Shown here one piece after another: positions 1 through 9,800 of a stretch of DNA of 62,403 bases. Numbering within the stretch: the stretch's first letter is position 1; every line of letters begins with the position of its first letter. This DNA is from Lachnospiraceae bacterium. Its GTDB lineage: Bacteria; Bacillota; Clostridia; Lachnospirales; Lachnospiraceae. The position numbers and the translations under genes were made by a program. The notes beneath the pieces are model-generated. The model saw only the letters and a program-made list of their open reading frames with translations, searched no databases and was not told where the DNA came from. The stretch lies in assembly GCA_016287675.1 (NCBI GenBank), contig JAEFAR010000010.1, positions 1 through 62,403 of the forward strand. Direction: 5' to 3'.

Positions 1-320
1 AGGAAGATCACTGCTAACGCTAAGATTACTATTTCCGCAAATCCTACAGCATTATACTCCAAGGCTCCCTTGATCGAAGTGATAGCCCCGTAAGCTATGA
101 TTATTGTCTTTACCCCGAGTGATGCTGTTAAAAGAAGCTTATTCTGCAGAAATGCATACAAGATTAGGATGATCGGTACTGCTATGGATCCTATTCCTAA
201 GATAACGCTTAAGGAATCTGCTCCACCGTTAAAAGTAAAGATGTAACCCACAATCATTAACACTGCCGAGATAAATGCATCTGCAGCAATACACAAGTTT
301 TCTTTTTTTTGTTTAAACAT
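1..320 (-). CDS. Partial hypothetical membrane protein
   Basis: This reading frame starts at the ATG at 320 behind a clear GGAGG site and stays open to the window edge, so the C-terminus is missing. The visible 106 residues have a short charged start (MFKQKKEN) and then at least three hydrophobic stretches (around residues 12-30, 38-58 and 62-80), typical of a small integral membrane protein. I recognise no family. It lies downstream on the same strand of a second small membrane protein and an HTH regulator, so the three may form one regulated unit. Confidence 0.6.
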   Translation of the reverse strand, partial: MFKQKKENLCIAADAFISAVLMIVGYIFTFNGGADSLSVILGIGSIAVPIILILYAFLQNKLLLTASLGVKTIIIAYGAITSIKGALEYNAVGFAEIVILALAVIF

Positions 321-401
321 TTTAAGTCCTCCGCTCTTAGTCTATAAAACAGTTGTCTTTCATACATACATTATCATTTCTGTACTGATGTTTCTACTGT
401 T

Positions 402-743
402 TCATTCAATAAAACAGTGGTTCTTTACTGCCAATGTCAGGCTTTTAAGGATTTCAGACGCAATCCCCACAACAAATCCGGGACCAAATATAAAAATGAG
501 TCCATCAATAATGAAGGTACGCATCAGATCAGCATACGGTAAGGATACGAGCCATAATATTCCCCCCGCAAAGAGTGCTATAAAAATGCATAATCCACCG
601 ATAATTACAAACAGCTTCGCTCCCATCTGCCCAAACACCGTCACAACAGCGCAACTTACTGCAAGTGCCAGAAAGATTATTCCGATTATCCCGTTCCACG
701 TCCACTTCCCGATGAAACACATGACTGCCTTTAACTTTTTCAT
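402..743 (-). CDS. Small hypothetical membrane protein, 113 aa
   Basis: The start is placed at the MKKLK methionine (743) because GGGAGG lies just upstream; a start six codons earlier would put that site inside the gene. The protein has three or four hydrophobic segments (roughly residues 12-32, 38-58, 60-75 and 85-105) with few charged residues. No catalytic motif is visible and I do not recognise the family. It sits about 45 bases after the HTH gene on the same strand, which suggests co-transcription and control by that regulator. Confidence 0.6.
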   Translation of the reverse strand: MKKLKAVMCFIGKWTWNGIIGIIFLALAVSCAVVTVFGQMGAKLFVIIGGLCIFIALFAGGILWLVSLPYADLMRTFIIDGLIFIFGPGFVVGIASEILKSLTLAVKNHCFIE

Positions 744-786
744 ATAGCCTCCCATCTGCAAACCATCAATATTGGCTTATTTACCG

Positions 787-1029
787 TTATTTGTCTTTTC
801 CCTGGAAATACTGATCCATCTTTACCTGGTACTCAATCAGCCTGTATATGTACTCAGGCATCGGATTGTTCCCGAGCTCCCAGTCCTGAAGTGTCCTGTA
901 AGGAATCTTCAGATACTCCGCAAACACCTTCCTGTTAAGTCCGGTCTTTGTACGAAGTTCCAAAAGCAGCTCGCCATAATTGGTTTTAACGATATAATCC
1001 ACGTTTTCTTTCTTAATCTCTTCTCCCAT
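787..1029 (-). CDS. XRE-type helix-turn-helix regulator, 80 aa
   Basis: A one-domain DNA-binding protein. The region around residues 17-65 reads as a Cro/C1-type HTH, with the recognition-helix segment FAEYLKIPYRTLQDWELG followed by MPEYIYRLI. This motif is frequent in small regulators of Lachnospiraceae. The start has an AGGAG site. Two identical-design dyads (ATACG-N5-CGTAT) flank its promoter, which suggests that it represses its own transcription and that of the two small membrane-protein genes downstream. The ligand or signal is unknown. Confidence 0.75.
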   Translation of the reverse strand: MGEEIKKENVDYIVKTNYGELLLELRTKTGLNRKVFAEYLKIPYRTLQDWELGNNPMPEYIYRLIEYQVKMDQYFQGKDK

Positions 1030-1045
1030 AAGAGTCTCCTTTCTT

Positions 1046-1060
1046 ATACGCTCTGCGTAT
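1046..1060. promoter_or_regulatory. Operator dyad ATACG-N5-CGTAT (downstream copy)
   Basis: Perfect 5-bp inverted repeat with a 5-bp spacer between the -10 region and the ATG of the HTH gene. Its centre is 31 bp (about three helical turns) from a second copy at 1077-1091, the arrangement expected for a dimeric repressor binding cooperatively. Confidence 0.6.
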
Positions 1061-1064
1061 GCAT

Positions 1065-1096
1065 ATTATATATCATATACGGCAGGCGTATGTCAA
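1065..1096 (-). promoter_or_regulatory. Promoter of the HTH gene with second operator dyad
   Basis: A perfect -35 box TTGACA lies at 1096-1091 on the minus strand. The -10 is within TATATAAT at about 1072-1065; TATAAT itself would be 20 bp away, TATATA 18 bp. A dyad ATACG-N5-CGTAT at 1077-1091 fills the spacer, so bound repressor would block RNA polymerase. Confidence 0.6.
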
Positions 1097-1100
1097 GAGG

Positions 1101-1139
1101 GTAAAAAAAAGTTCCGCCTTGTTTTTTTCAAAGCGGAAC
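1101..1139 (-). terminator. Intrinsic terminator of the five-gene operon
   Basis: On the minus strand an 11-bp stem (GTTCCGCTTTG with CAAGGCGGAAC, one G-T pair) closes a 7-A loop and is followed by eight T. It lies just after the radical SAM gene and separates that operon from the HTH gene. Confidence 0.9.
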
Positions 1140-1156
1140 ATACATACTATATAATT

Positions 1157-1759
1157 CTAAATAACATCTCCTGATATAAAAAAGCCAGAACCTTCATCGT
1201 AATTTATTTCAATTTTTTTATTTCTCTTGTCATAAAACCATTGTAAGTCTCCGGAATATCTCTCCGTTATCAAATGAATGATCTGATTCTTTGACCCAAT
1301 CAGATTTCGTTCATTTTCAAGATTATCAGGTTCAAAGCTTCCGTCAATAATCAAGTCGACTGCATTCCTTATTTTTTCATCAATTTCATCAATTCGCTTT
1401 CCTGTGAAAAGAATAATTCCAATGTCCAAGTTCTTCAATTCTCCGCAAAGGATTCCCAAATTATCTTGAAGTGTTGGCTCACCACCCAATAAAGTCACTC
1501 CCTCTATTCCGTTATCAGCTTTTGAATCAAGAATAATATCAATCACTTTTTTAATCGTTATAATATGTCTCGGAACCAAAGGTTGAAGATCAGGATTACA
1601 ACATCCTTTGCACAAAATATCACAGCCTTGGAACCATATCCCCACCCTTTTATATGGTCCCTCAGTCTCTGTACAAGTATTGATGTATGCGACATTTACT
1701 TTTTTATTCAAATCTAAAAGCGAGTCCATCTTTCTTTGTTTCAACACAAATTTTTCCAT
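1157..1759 (-). CDS. NrdG-like radical SAM protein, 200 aa
   Basis: A single-domain 4Fe-4S radical SAM protein of the glycyl-radical-activase type. C46, C50 and C53 form the CX3CX2C cluster motif within WFQGCDILCKGCC, and GGEP at 92-95 is the SAM-binding motif; both match the layout of NrdG, the activator of anaerobic ribonucleotide reductase. No glycyl-radical enzyme or ribonucleotide reductase is nearby, so the target is unknown. It is the last gene of a five-gene operon. The start is uncertain: M1 overlaps the AAA+ gene by 56 bases, while M11 (at 1729) overlaps by 26; neither has a strong ribosome binding site, and translational coupling is likely. Confidence 0.8.
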   Translation of the reverse strand: MEKFVLKQRKMDSLLDLNKKVNVAYINTCTETEGPYKRVGIWFQGCDILCKGCCNPDLQPLVPRHIITIKKVIDIILDSKADNGIEGVTLLGGEPTLQDNLGILCGELKNLDIGIILFTGKRIDEIDEKIRNAVDLIIDGSFEPDNLENERNLIGSKNQIIHLITERYSGDLQWFYDKRNKKIEINYDEGSGFFISGDVI

Positions 1760-3542
1760 TTCTTAATGCCTGTAAATCTTCTTTGTTTCTAAACAAAAAC
1801 ATCGCCAAATCGTCCAAAAGCTTGTCATTTATCGCGTTAAGGATATCTCTTCCACCCTTGCTCTTATCCGCATCGCCGATAACATAATTTATGAAGTCCA
1901 GTTCATTATCAAACTCCAACGACATATGATACTTTTCTTCAATCCCTCTCTTTATCGGTTTTAACTTCGACTGAGCAATTTTCATCCTAAACTCATCGTC
2001 TTTAATGAAATTAAACGGGATTATGTTACTATATCCTATTCTTCCGAGAAGCTCAGGGCGCTTCAATTCTTTATCAAAATAATCCTTCACTTTCTTTACA
2101 AAATCTTCAGAAGGATTATCTGAATCAGCACTTACTTCCGCCGCTCCTAAATTAGACGTAAATATGATCACGCTCTCACTAAAGTAAACCGTTTCTCCCT
2201 TACTGTCGGTTAATCTTCCGTCTTCAAGAATCTGAAGAAATATATCCAGTATTCTTGGGTTAGGTTTTGCAGCCTTCTCTATTTCATCAAAAAGAATCAC
2301 ACTAAAAGGCTTTTCTTTGATGGCATTGGTTAATTGTCCCCCCTCTTCATAACCAATGTATCCGGGAGGCGCTCCGATCAATTTTTGGTCAGAATTCTCC
2401 TGTGCATATTCACTCATATCAAATCTAATACAAGCATCTTCATCACCAAACAAAAACTTCGCCAATGCTTTCGAAAGTTCAGTCTTACCAACGCCTGTTG
2501 GCCCTACAAAGAAAAGTACACCTTTAGGCATAGATCTGCTCGATGTCTTATGTAGTCCAGTCATTCCCATATAAGCCTTTACTACAACCTTTTCAATTTT
2601 CTCTATTGCCTCATCCTGTCCGATAACCCTTTCAGCCAGCTTTTCCTTTATTCTTTTCACTTCAGAGTAGGCTAGTTTTTCCCACGGATTATCCTTTTCG
2701 CCATATTTGAAAAGAAGGAAAAGTTTATCAAAAGTCATCCTTTCTTCTTTTCTGGATAAACGAGCTAATTGTATTATTTCTCTGTTTGTAAAATCATTTA
2801 GCATATCAATATACTCGTTTATCTTTTCGCAGTCCATCAAATCTTTCCCCTTATCGGTGATCACGTTAAACGATACTGCAATTCTCCTTAGCATTGCTTC
2901 ACGTTCTGTGCGATCAGGTTTAGGTATTGAAAGCGTACTAACTTCCGGATTACCCTGATAAAATGAAATCGGAAACATTGCTAGTTTGTTTGTAATAAGA
3001 ACAATCGTGCTTTCGTTCACATCTCCGGCATAACAATCGGGTAATTTTTCTCTGATAGCTTTACCAAGTATTGTTAATTGCTCCCTTTCATCAGCTTGTA
3101 GTTGATTCCCAGAAAACATATAGTCTGCCCAGCTAAGAACAAAAGCTACTTTCTTGTTTTTATTCAACAGATTTCTCATAATAATGCTAAACATTTCTTT
3201 AACATCACGTGTATCAATCTGAACGTCATTCTTTTTCTCGTGATTATCTGTTGCTCCCGTAAGTTCGTTTAACTCATCATCATTAAGATATGATTCCCCC
3301 TCCATATCATATTTTTCTACCAGTTCAAGTCTCCCAATATCATCTTTTGTTCCATCTACTTTGTCCCAAAAAATGATATTATCATAATCCATGTTTTCAA
3401 ACACTTGCTTTAAATACATACGGAGATCTACAATTTGCCCCTTTTCATTTAAGTATACATCTCCAACGTTGCCATCAAGAATAATACATTTCTTTATGCC
3501 GATTTCTCTTTTAAGTCTGTTAAATGCGTTATCAAGTGCCAT
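1704..3542 (-). CDS. Clp/HSP100-type AAA+ ATPase, 612 aa
   Basis: The C-terminal half is a complete ClpA/B/C D2-type AAA+ module: Walker A GPTGVGKT (347-354), tyrosine pore loop in GAPPGYIGYEEGG (390-402), Walker B ILFDEIEK (416-423), sensor-1 TSN (462-464), arginine finger near RPELLGRIG (495-503) and a GGRD sensor-2 (563-566). Residues 1-290 look like an AAA-fold domain that has lost its Walker A (start IGIKKCIILDGNVGDVY), so only one ring should hydrolyse ATP. There is no Clp N-domain, zinc finger or visible ClpP-binding IGF loop, so substrates may be remodelled, not degraded. The start at 3542 is preferred over 3557 because GGGAGGT precedes it. The gene follows the coiled-coil gene by four bases. 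Confidence 0.88.
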   Translation of the reverse strand: MALDNAFNRLKREIGIKKCIILDGNVGDVYLNEKGQIVDLRMYLKQVFENMDYDNIIFWDKVDGTKDDIGRLELVEKYDMEGESYLNDDELNELTGATDNHEKKNDVQIDTRDVKEMFSIIMRNLLNKNKKVAFVLSWADYMFSGNQLQADEREQLTILGKAIREKLPDCYAGDVNESTIVLITNKLAMFPISFYQGNPEVSTLSIPKPDRTEREAMLRRIAVSFNVITDKGKDLMDCEKINEYIDMLNDFTNREIIQLARLSRKEERMTFDKLFLLFKYGEKDNPWEKLAYSEVKRIKEKLAERVIGQDEAIEKIEKVVVKAYMGMTGLHKTSSRSMPKGVLFFVGPTGVGKTELSKALAKFLFGDEDACIRFDMSEYAQENSDQKLIGAPPGYIGYEEGGQLTNAIKEKPFSVILFDEIEKAAKPNPRILDIFLQILEDGRLTDSKGETVYFSESVIIFTSNLGAAEVSADSDNPSEDFVKKVKDYFDKELKRPELLGRIGYSNIIPFNFIKDDEFRMKIAQSKLKPIKRGIEEKYHMSLEFDNELDFINYVIGDADKSKGGRDILNAINDKLLDDLAMFLFRNKEDLQALRNGKICVETKKDGLAFRFE

Positions 3543-3546
3543 GTTT

Positions 3547-4665
3547 TTACCTCCCAACTGTATTATGGTTGATCTGCTGATATTTCATAGTGGTATTTTT
3601 ATCTGGGTTACCATTCCATAACTCTGTTCGATTGATCACCTTTATTCCGTATATTTCTTCCAAATCTTTCATAAAAGGCTGAATATCATTTTGACACGCT
3701 TGTCCTTCGTATCCATCAAATCTGTATTCAAACTTTCCATTCAGATAAACTTTAAACTCAGCTTTTGCTCCGCTTGGCTTTTGTGCCAGAATATTCACCT
3801 GATTATTTATACGATCAATCTTAATGGCCCCCGCATCAACTATAAAGCCACGTTTTTTTATGGCATTCACAATAATTTTAACGCTTTCTTTTCTGACTTT
3901 CTCGCTAACGATTTCGGCATTTGCCCGTTCCCTGATATCTCTCAGCCTTTCCCTTGCGGATAATTTGTCCGAAACAACAATACCTCGAATAACTGTTTCT
4001 TCAATCTTAGCCTCTTTCAATTCTTTTTTTATTTCATCAATTTTATTATTTTCTTCGCGCTCATAGTGATTCTCTTCTGAAAAATCCTTTTTTCTTTTAG
4101 CTACGCTAAGCAATTGTTCAAATCCCATATCTGTATTCTCCAACCATGTCAAATACACATATTGCTTTAGGATTTCATCTTCTATGTCGTTTATACGTTT
4201 CATAGTTTCTGATTCAAATATAGTTTTTCCTGAAGCCAACCCCCTCAACCTTTCATTCTGTCTTTCCAGCCTACTATTCATAAGATTGTTTAAGAGTGCC
4301 TCAAACTCAATTATTTTGGTATCTGCCATTTTGGAAGCGAGAAGTTCAAGTTCTTTTGCTTCTTCAATAATATGCCGTGCCCCGGAATGCTTTCCCATAT
4401 AATCAGAGTCAACCATTACCACGCCTTTAGAAGCATTTCTCTTAGCTTGATCAAGGACTCTGTTGATTTGAGCCTGGATCTGATCTCTGTTTTTACGGAT
4501 TTCAATTCGTAGCGCCTCCGTTTGTCCATCTAAAAGCTGCAGAGAACCTTCCTCAATCCTATCCAATAGTTCTTCCAATTTACACAACTGGCTGCTTGCC
4601 AATTCGCAAATGCTTTGACACTCTATGGATATCCCACGATAATCAATTCTCACGGCGTGACTCAT
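3547..4665 (-). CDS. Coiled-coil protein of unknown function, 372 aa
   Basis: I recognise no family. The sequence is strongly helical and charged: residues 25-80 and 95-150 contain long heptad-like stretches (LCKLEELLDRIEEGSLQLL, LEALLNN-type segments), and 195-265 is a Lys/Glu-rich helix. The last 100 residues look like a small alpha/beta domain (FIVDAGAIKIDRINNQVNIL, FKVYLNGKFEYRFDGYEG). No signal peptide, membrane segment or nuclease motif is visible. The start overlaps the upstream gene by 23 bases and the stop is four bases from the AAA+ start, so expression is coupled. It could be the adaptor or substrate of the Clp-like ATPase; that is inference. Confidence 0.75.
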   Translation of the reverse strand: MSHAVRIDYRGISIECQSICELASSQLCKLEELLDRIEEGSLQLLDGQTEALRIEIRKNRDQIQAQINRVLDQAKRNASKGVVMVDSDYMGKHSGARHIIEEAKELELLASKMADTKIIEFEALLNNLMNSRLERQNERLRGLASGKTIFESETMKRINDIEDEILKQYVYLTWLENTDMGFEQLLSVAKRKKDFSEENHYEREENNKIDEIKKELKEAKIEETVIRGIVVSDKLSARERLRDIRERANAEIVSEKVRKESVKIIVNAIKKRGFIVDAGAIKIDRINNQVNILAQKPSGAKAEFKVYLNGKFEYRFDGYEGQACQNDIQPFMKDLEEIYGIKVINRTELWNGNPDKNTTMKYQQINHNTVGR

Positions 4666-6850
4666 TCGCCATTCCTCCTATTTTTTCAACAATCTCACAC
4701 CATCCCGATATAGTATTCTCTGTATAATGAAAATCTCTATTTTCTTTTGGATGTTGAAAACCATTTCTGCATTTTCGCAAATTATGCATTTCTGTAAGTT
4801 CTATATCTTTTAAATAGGTATGTATTCTACTATCCTCAAGAAGATCATATGTTGACATGTTATCAGTACCAAACAGGCGATTCAACTCAAACTGAAGTCT
4901 AACATGCAGATCACATATAGCATCTTTATATTTTGCTTTTTTAAGCATCTGTTCGATATAAGTCTTATTTATTTTGCTTGGATTGCTATTTGCTTCTTTT
5001 TCCACCGTCAGAACTTCTTTAAGTTCTTTGAATCTCATATCATATGCTGCAATTTGCGACCACTGTTCTTTAGCATATAAGCTAAAGCGCTCTATCTTTC
5101 TATAGCATTCGCTGAAAGAAGCAACTCCATTAATAAATTCATCATAGTTTATTTCAAAGTCTGCGGAGTCCTCATAAGGGTTATTGATGCCTGTTATTCT
5201 TTTTAATTCATTTAGTTTTTTTCCAAGCATCATAAACTGTCCGCCCAGTTTTCCTTTTGAATTGAATTCTTTTCCTCCTAATATGTCATTACAATACAAA
5301 GCAAAAACGTTTATCACGCCAAGTAATACATCCGCAACAACCCCTGCTTCTTCAAGCAATTCATATGTCAGGTACATTCCTTCAGAATCAATCATTTTTT
5401 TTGAAATCCGTGCCAAATAGTCGTGTTCTTTAAGGTTCATGATCTTATTCAGTTTCTTTCCCAAGACATTGAGTGCCTTAAAGTTTCCGGCAGATACTAT
5501 ATCACACAGCTGATTGAACAATTCTTCAGCCTTTGTATTAGCGTATTCTTTCCATAAATACATGCCCGAAACCTCTGCATCCAAGTCAGTAAACACTTCT
5601 ATTTTTTCCGCATTGGTCTTTTTATCTCGTAACAAAGAATTTGAAAACTGTTCCAAAAAATCTCTTCGTTTAGAAATCTGTGTAATCTTCTTAATAACAT
5701 CACATGCTGATAGCGGTTCATCTTTATCCAAACATCTTAAGAACAGTTCCACAAGGACCTCATCCTTTTTTGCCTTACAAAGAGTCTTTAAAGCTATAAG
5801 ATTAACCTTTACCGGTCCTGATATTCCTTCAATGTCAAACGAAAAACGACCGGGTACAACAGAAACCAATTCCTCATCACTAAAAAAGCATGCAATTCCG
5901 GAAATGTTGCATTTTAACATAATATCTCTAGATTCTTCTTTTTCAATCTTACACTCACTTCCAGAAATCAATACGACATTGTTTAACGATAAGGGCGTTT
6001 TTATGCTTGTAATTGAAGATAATTGCGAAGGGAGACAGAAAGAGCTTACTCCGGATAAATCCGTATCTATCTCCGCTTCTTTCAACACGTTTTCAGGAAA
6101 TCTGAACTTCTTTTTCGCATCTAAAATATTAGTAACAACCTCACCGGAATAAAACTTATGTACAAAAGCATCTCTATCCTTATCATCTATCTTTATTTGA
6201 GCTGAATTATTTCCAAACAAGATAGTAGCAGCATCCTCAATGGCAAATCTCCAAAAGAACGGTTCTTCATGTTCAAATCCGGTTATTCTTTCACCTTTTT
6301 TAAAAGAATATTTGTTCATACTCGAACTGATATAGTTCTCAACATCAGAATTGTTCAAAAGAATATTTCCGACGCAATTAAAATCCATCGGAGAATCAGC
6401 CAATGTATATAATTGACCACGATATACATTCATAGTCTCCTTTTTGGACACATCATAAAACACATTAGTTTCCTTAACTTTATTTCCTGCCATAGGGATA
6501 GCTCCTTCAGCAAAAAGCTTTCGTCCCATCTCAGTTATATCAAAATCATTTGCACTATATTGCCCAAAATCCTCTGGATTATAGTTATCTCCTCGTTCCT
6601 GAACAATCCCTAAGTTAATCATGTTTGCCAGCTCTTCAGCAAAAATATAGTGTATATCTGTTGGAACATCCATGTTTCTCAATGCCAAAGCCAGTTTTTC
6701 ACCATTATTCTCTTTTTTGTTTATCAACTGTAAAAGAATAAATGATATCCCCGACGCTCTTCGCACTTCTACATATGATGTTTGTGCTTTGTATTGAACC
6801 ATCGGAAATGGCCATGCCGTTTTCACTTCAAGATAATTTTCACCTTTCAT
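4643..6850 (-). CDS. 735-aa protein with C-terminal HEPN-like RX4H motif
   Basis: The bulk of the protein matches nothing I recognise. The N-terminal 120 residues could hold a winged-helix region (ISFILLQLINKKENNGEKLALALRN, then LANMINLGIVQERGD). The middle looks beta-rich and the last 250 residues all-helical. Near the C-terminus, MHNLRKCRNGFQH gives R695 and H700, the RX4H signature that HEPN ribonucleases use, followed by a typical amphipathic helix (ISGWCEIVEKIGG). The full HEPN fold cannot be shown by eye. It overlaps the helicase gene by 11 bases and the coiled-coil gene by 23. If the motif is functional this is the likely RNase effector of the system. Confidence 0.65.
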   Translation of the reverse strand: MKGENYLEVKTAWPFPMVQYKAQTSYVEVRRASGISFILLQLINKKENNGEKLALALRNMDVPTDIHYIFAEELANMINLGIVQERGDNYNPEDFGQYSANDFDITEMGRKLFAEGAIPMAGNKVKETNVFYDVSKKETMNVYRGQLYTLADSPMDFNCVGNILLNNSDVENYISSSMNKYSFKKGERITGFEHEEPFFWRFAIEDAATILFGNNSAQIKIDDKDRDAFVHKFYSGEVVTNILDAKKKFRFPENVLKEAEIDTDLSGVSSFCLPSQLSSITSIKTPLSLNNVVLISGSECKIEKEESRDIMLKCNISGIACFFSDEELVSVVPGRFSFDIEGISGPVKVNLIALKTLCKAKKDEVLVELFLRCLDKDEPLSACDVIKKITQISKRRDFLEQFSNSLLRDKKTNAEKIEVFTDLDAEVSGMYLWKEYANTKAEELFNQLCDIVSAGNFKALNVLGKKLNKIMNLKEHDYLARISKKMIDSEGMYLTYELLEEAGVVADVLLGVINVFALYCNDILGGKEFNSKGKLGGQFMMLGKKLNELKRITGINNPYEDSADFEINYDEFINGVASFSECYRKIERFSLYAKEQWSQIAAYDMRFKELKEVLTVEKEANSNPSKINKTYIEQMLKKAKYKDAICDLHVRLQFELNRLFGTDNMSTYDLLEDSRIHTYLKDIELTEMHNLRKCRNGFQHPKENRDFHYTENTISGWCEIVEKIGGMANESRREN

Positions 6851-9800
6851 CCGCTTTTACCTCACCAATCACATCTCCAGCCTGTAAAACTTTTCCCTTG
6901 GCCTGAATTGTTCTGATTATCTCACGGTATACAGGGAAAGAATACCTATCAAGAGCTTTGTTACCATTTATGTCAGGTAAATTTATACTGCTTCGACTAA
7001 GAAACTCCTGTGATCCAACTACGATCAGCATACATCTTGCCCTTGAAAGCGCAACGTTAATTCTTTCAAACTGATCGGTGAATGCTGTATTATATCTATC
7101 AGTTCGTGGATTTCTAACCATTGAAAGTATTATTATATCCCTTTCATCCCCCTGGAAGTCATCCACTGTGTTTATTATCATTCTTTCTTCTCTTTTTTGA
7201 GAAAAATTATCAAACTTAACTCCTTGTAGATTTTTCCTTATAAGGTTTGCCTGATCTCTATATGTACAAATCACACCGGCACTTTTTCTGCTATCCTTTT
7301 TACCTGCTACCTGAATAAGGCCTTTTTCAATCATACGTCCGTATTCATTATTCATCAGCTTCAGCAGTTGGCAGACAACATCACATTCCTGTTTATTTAT
7401 AATCGAAGAAGATTCCGCGTCAAGATGAGATTCAAAGTCAGTACAATTAACAAAATATACGTGTTTTGTTGGTTCTATCAGCGTTACACCATTGGTCTTT
7501 ATCAAAAGATCATGGTTTTTCAAATCATTCTGGTTACTCAATCCGATTGAAAGCCCTTTACCATTTGTACTGTAAAAATGATTAAAAACATCCATAATAT
7601 CGCTATGACAACGATATTGTTTATCAAGCATTATCTTATAATCCATTGGAACACTTTCGAATAGGGACTTAAAAAAACACGTCTCATACATTTCCTGATA
7701 CTGTTTATTGATATCATAATCAATTATATCCGAATTAAGCCCTTCAAATTCCTCATTTCTCATGTGTTTCAAATCATAAAGAGGAGGAAGCTGTCGATGA
7801 TCTCCAACTAAAACAACAGTTTTTCCGTACAAAATCGGAATCATCATGTCCAAAAATGACGATTTACTTACCTCATCAATTATAACAACATCAATGCCAA
7901 CATTTCTGATATTTATATCACCAAGATTATAGTCTCTGAGTGCTTTCATTGTGTTTTCGTTAAAACGCTCTCTACTAGTACATGTCATACCAAAAACATT
8001 TGCATTATCAAACAGTTTCTTAGTATAGCTCCTCCTATCCTCATCAAGAATCTCAGGATCACTCAAGTATTCACAGATTTCTTTAAACATAGGTATTCTT
8101 GACTTGTTTTCACGCTCACGTTGTTCTTGATTGTGTTCGATTTCTACCCAGTGTTTCTCAATTATATCTATCGCAGCAGAATAATCGTCCGCTGGGTACT
8201 CGTCTAAAATCTCAAAATCATCAAAAAATTCAACTATTTCTTTTCTGAGTTCCTGCTGTTTACGTCTAAACGTGATATATGAATCATTCTCATTTAGCTG
8301 CTCTATTTCATTTTGAATTATTCTCTTTTGCTCTCTTTTTCCTCTAACCTTCTCATCAATACTTTCCATCTGCTTATCAAGTTTATGAATAACTGACTTA
8401 ATCTCAGCTCCGTATCCTTTTATCACATTTGAAAAATCCGCTTTAATTTCCGAGTAAGTTCGAAGAAACTCTGTCCTTTGAACACTTTGAGCCAGTTTTT
8501 CCACATCAACAAAAGATGCAAGTTGAAGTGAATCATAGGCAAACGCTTCATTTGTATCTTTAACATTCTTTAACGCTATTAACTTAGCCTTTAATTGTTT
8601 ATATTCTTCCTCTTTTCCTTCAATAATATCGTCAGTATCTGGATCTCTAAGTGACTGAATTTGCGACTTTATAGCACTCTTTTCACGATCAACGTTCATT
8701 GAAGACATATTATCCTCAATGATTTTTAATTCGTCCTTTACCTGATCAATAGAGGTATTACATATCCTGTTAATTTTTGTCGGGTTTAATTCACCAAAAA
8801 AGTCATATTGTTCCAGCAAGTCATATAGTTCAAATAAAAGCTGTTTCAAAATATCAGCATGTTCAACTTCCTCGTCAAATAATCCTCTCTCTATACATTT
8901 TAAAACAACATTGTACTGTCCTGCTTCCTCTTCCAACGGCCTTTTTGATTCTCTACTTTCCTGTACAAAGTTATCAATAGCCTCACACTCAGCAGAAAGC
9001 CGGTCTTTCTTTTCTTGAATGGCATTACATTCTTTTTTCAACTGCTGCATTTGACTTTGCCTCAAACGAAGTTCGTTCATCTTGTTTCCAAAATTATTCT
9101 TCATTTCTGCAAAGTTATCATATTGACTAATGCGGTGTCCCAATCGTGCAGATATACTTTGATATAAATTATCAACCAGTCTTTCGGGGCTATAATCTGT
9201 CTCCTTGTTTGATTGTGATGGTATTAAACGTAAAGGTCTGATTTCAGGGATTTTGGGAAGTCTTTCAAAAACATTATCTATTGCCTTATGTGTTTCGCTC
9301 GAAATCAGCACTTTCTTCCCTTGTTTAACGCACTGAGCAGTTATTTCAGCTATAACTTCGGTTTTGCCGGTCCCTGGCGGTCCTTGTAGCAAAAACATAC
9401 TATTGCTGGCCAATGCTTTTTTTACAGCCTCTTTCTGGGTATCATTCAGCCTTTCCCCAAACCATTCAATTTCGCCTATTTCATTTTCCCCTTTTCCTAA
9501 TGTTTCCGGAGCAAATAAATATGATGCAAGGAATGGGTTTTTAACATACCCTCTGTAGAACCCCTCAAGCGTTTTTTGTTGGCGGTCTATTTTGGCCTTC
9601 TCTGCTCTAATGTCATAAACTAAATACCTATAACTGCTCAATGTCTCAGTAGCAACATTCTCAACATCTATATCATCCGCTTTAAAATAGATATTAAAAT
9701 GTCTGTTTGTATCTTTTTCTATCCTTTTTTCTATTTCTGCCCGTCTTTCCTCCTCATTTTGCAATTTGTATTGACTTTTTTCGTCAGACCATAAGTCTTT

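Noticed and set aside
5514-6152. 212-codon plus-strand frame
   Set aside because: Lies antisense within the 735-aa gene, whose overlaps with both neighbours fix the coding strand.
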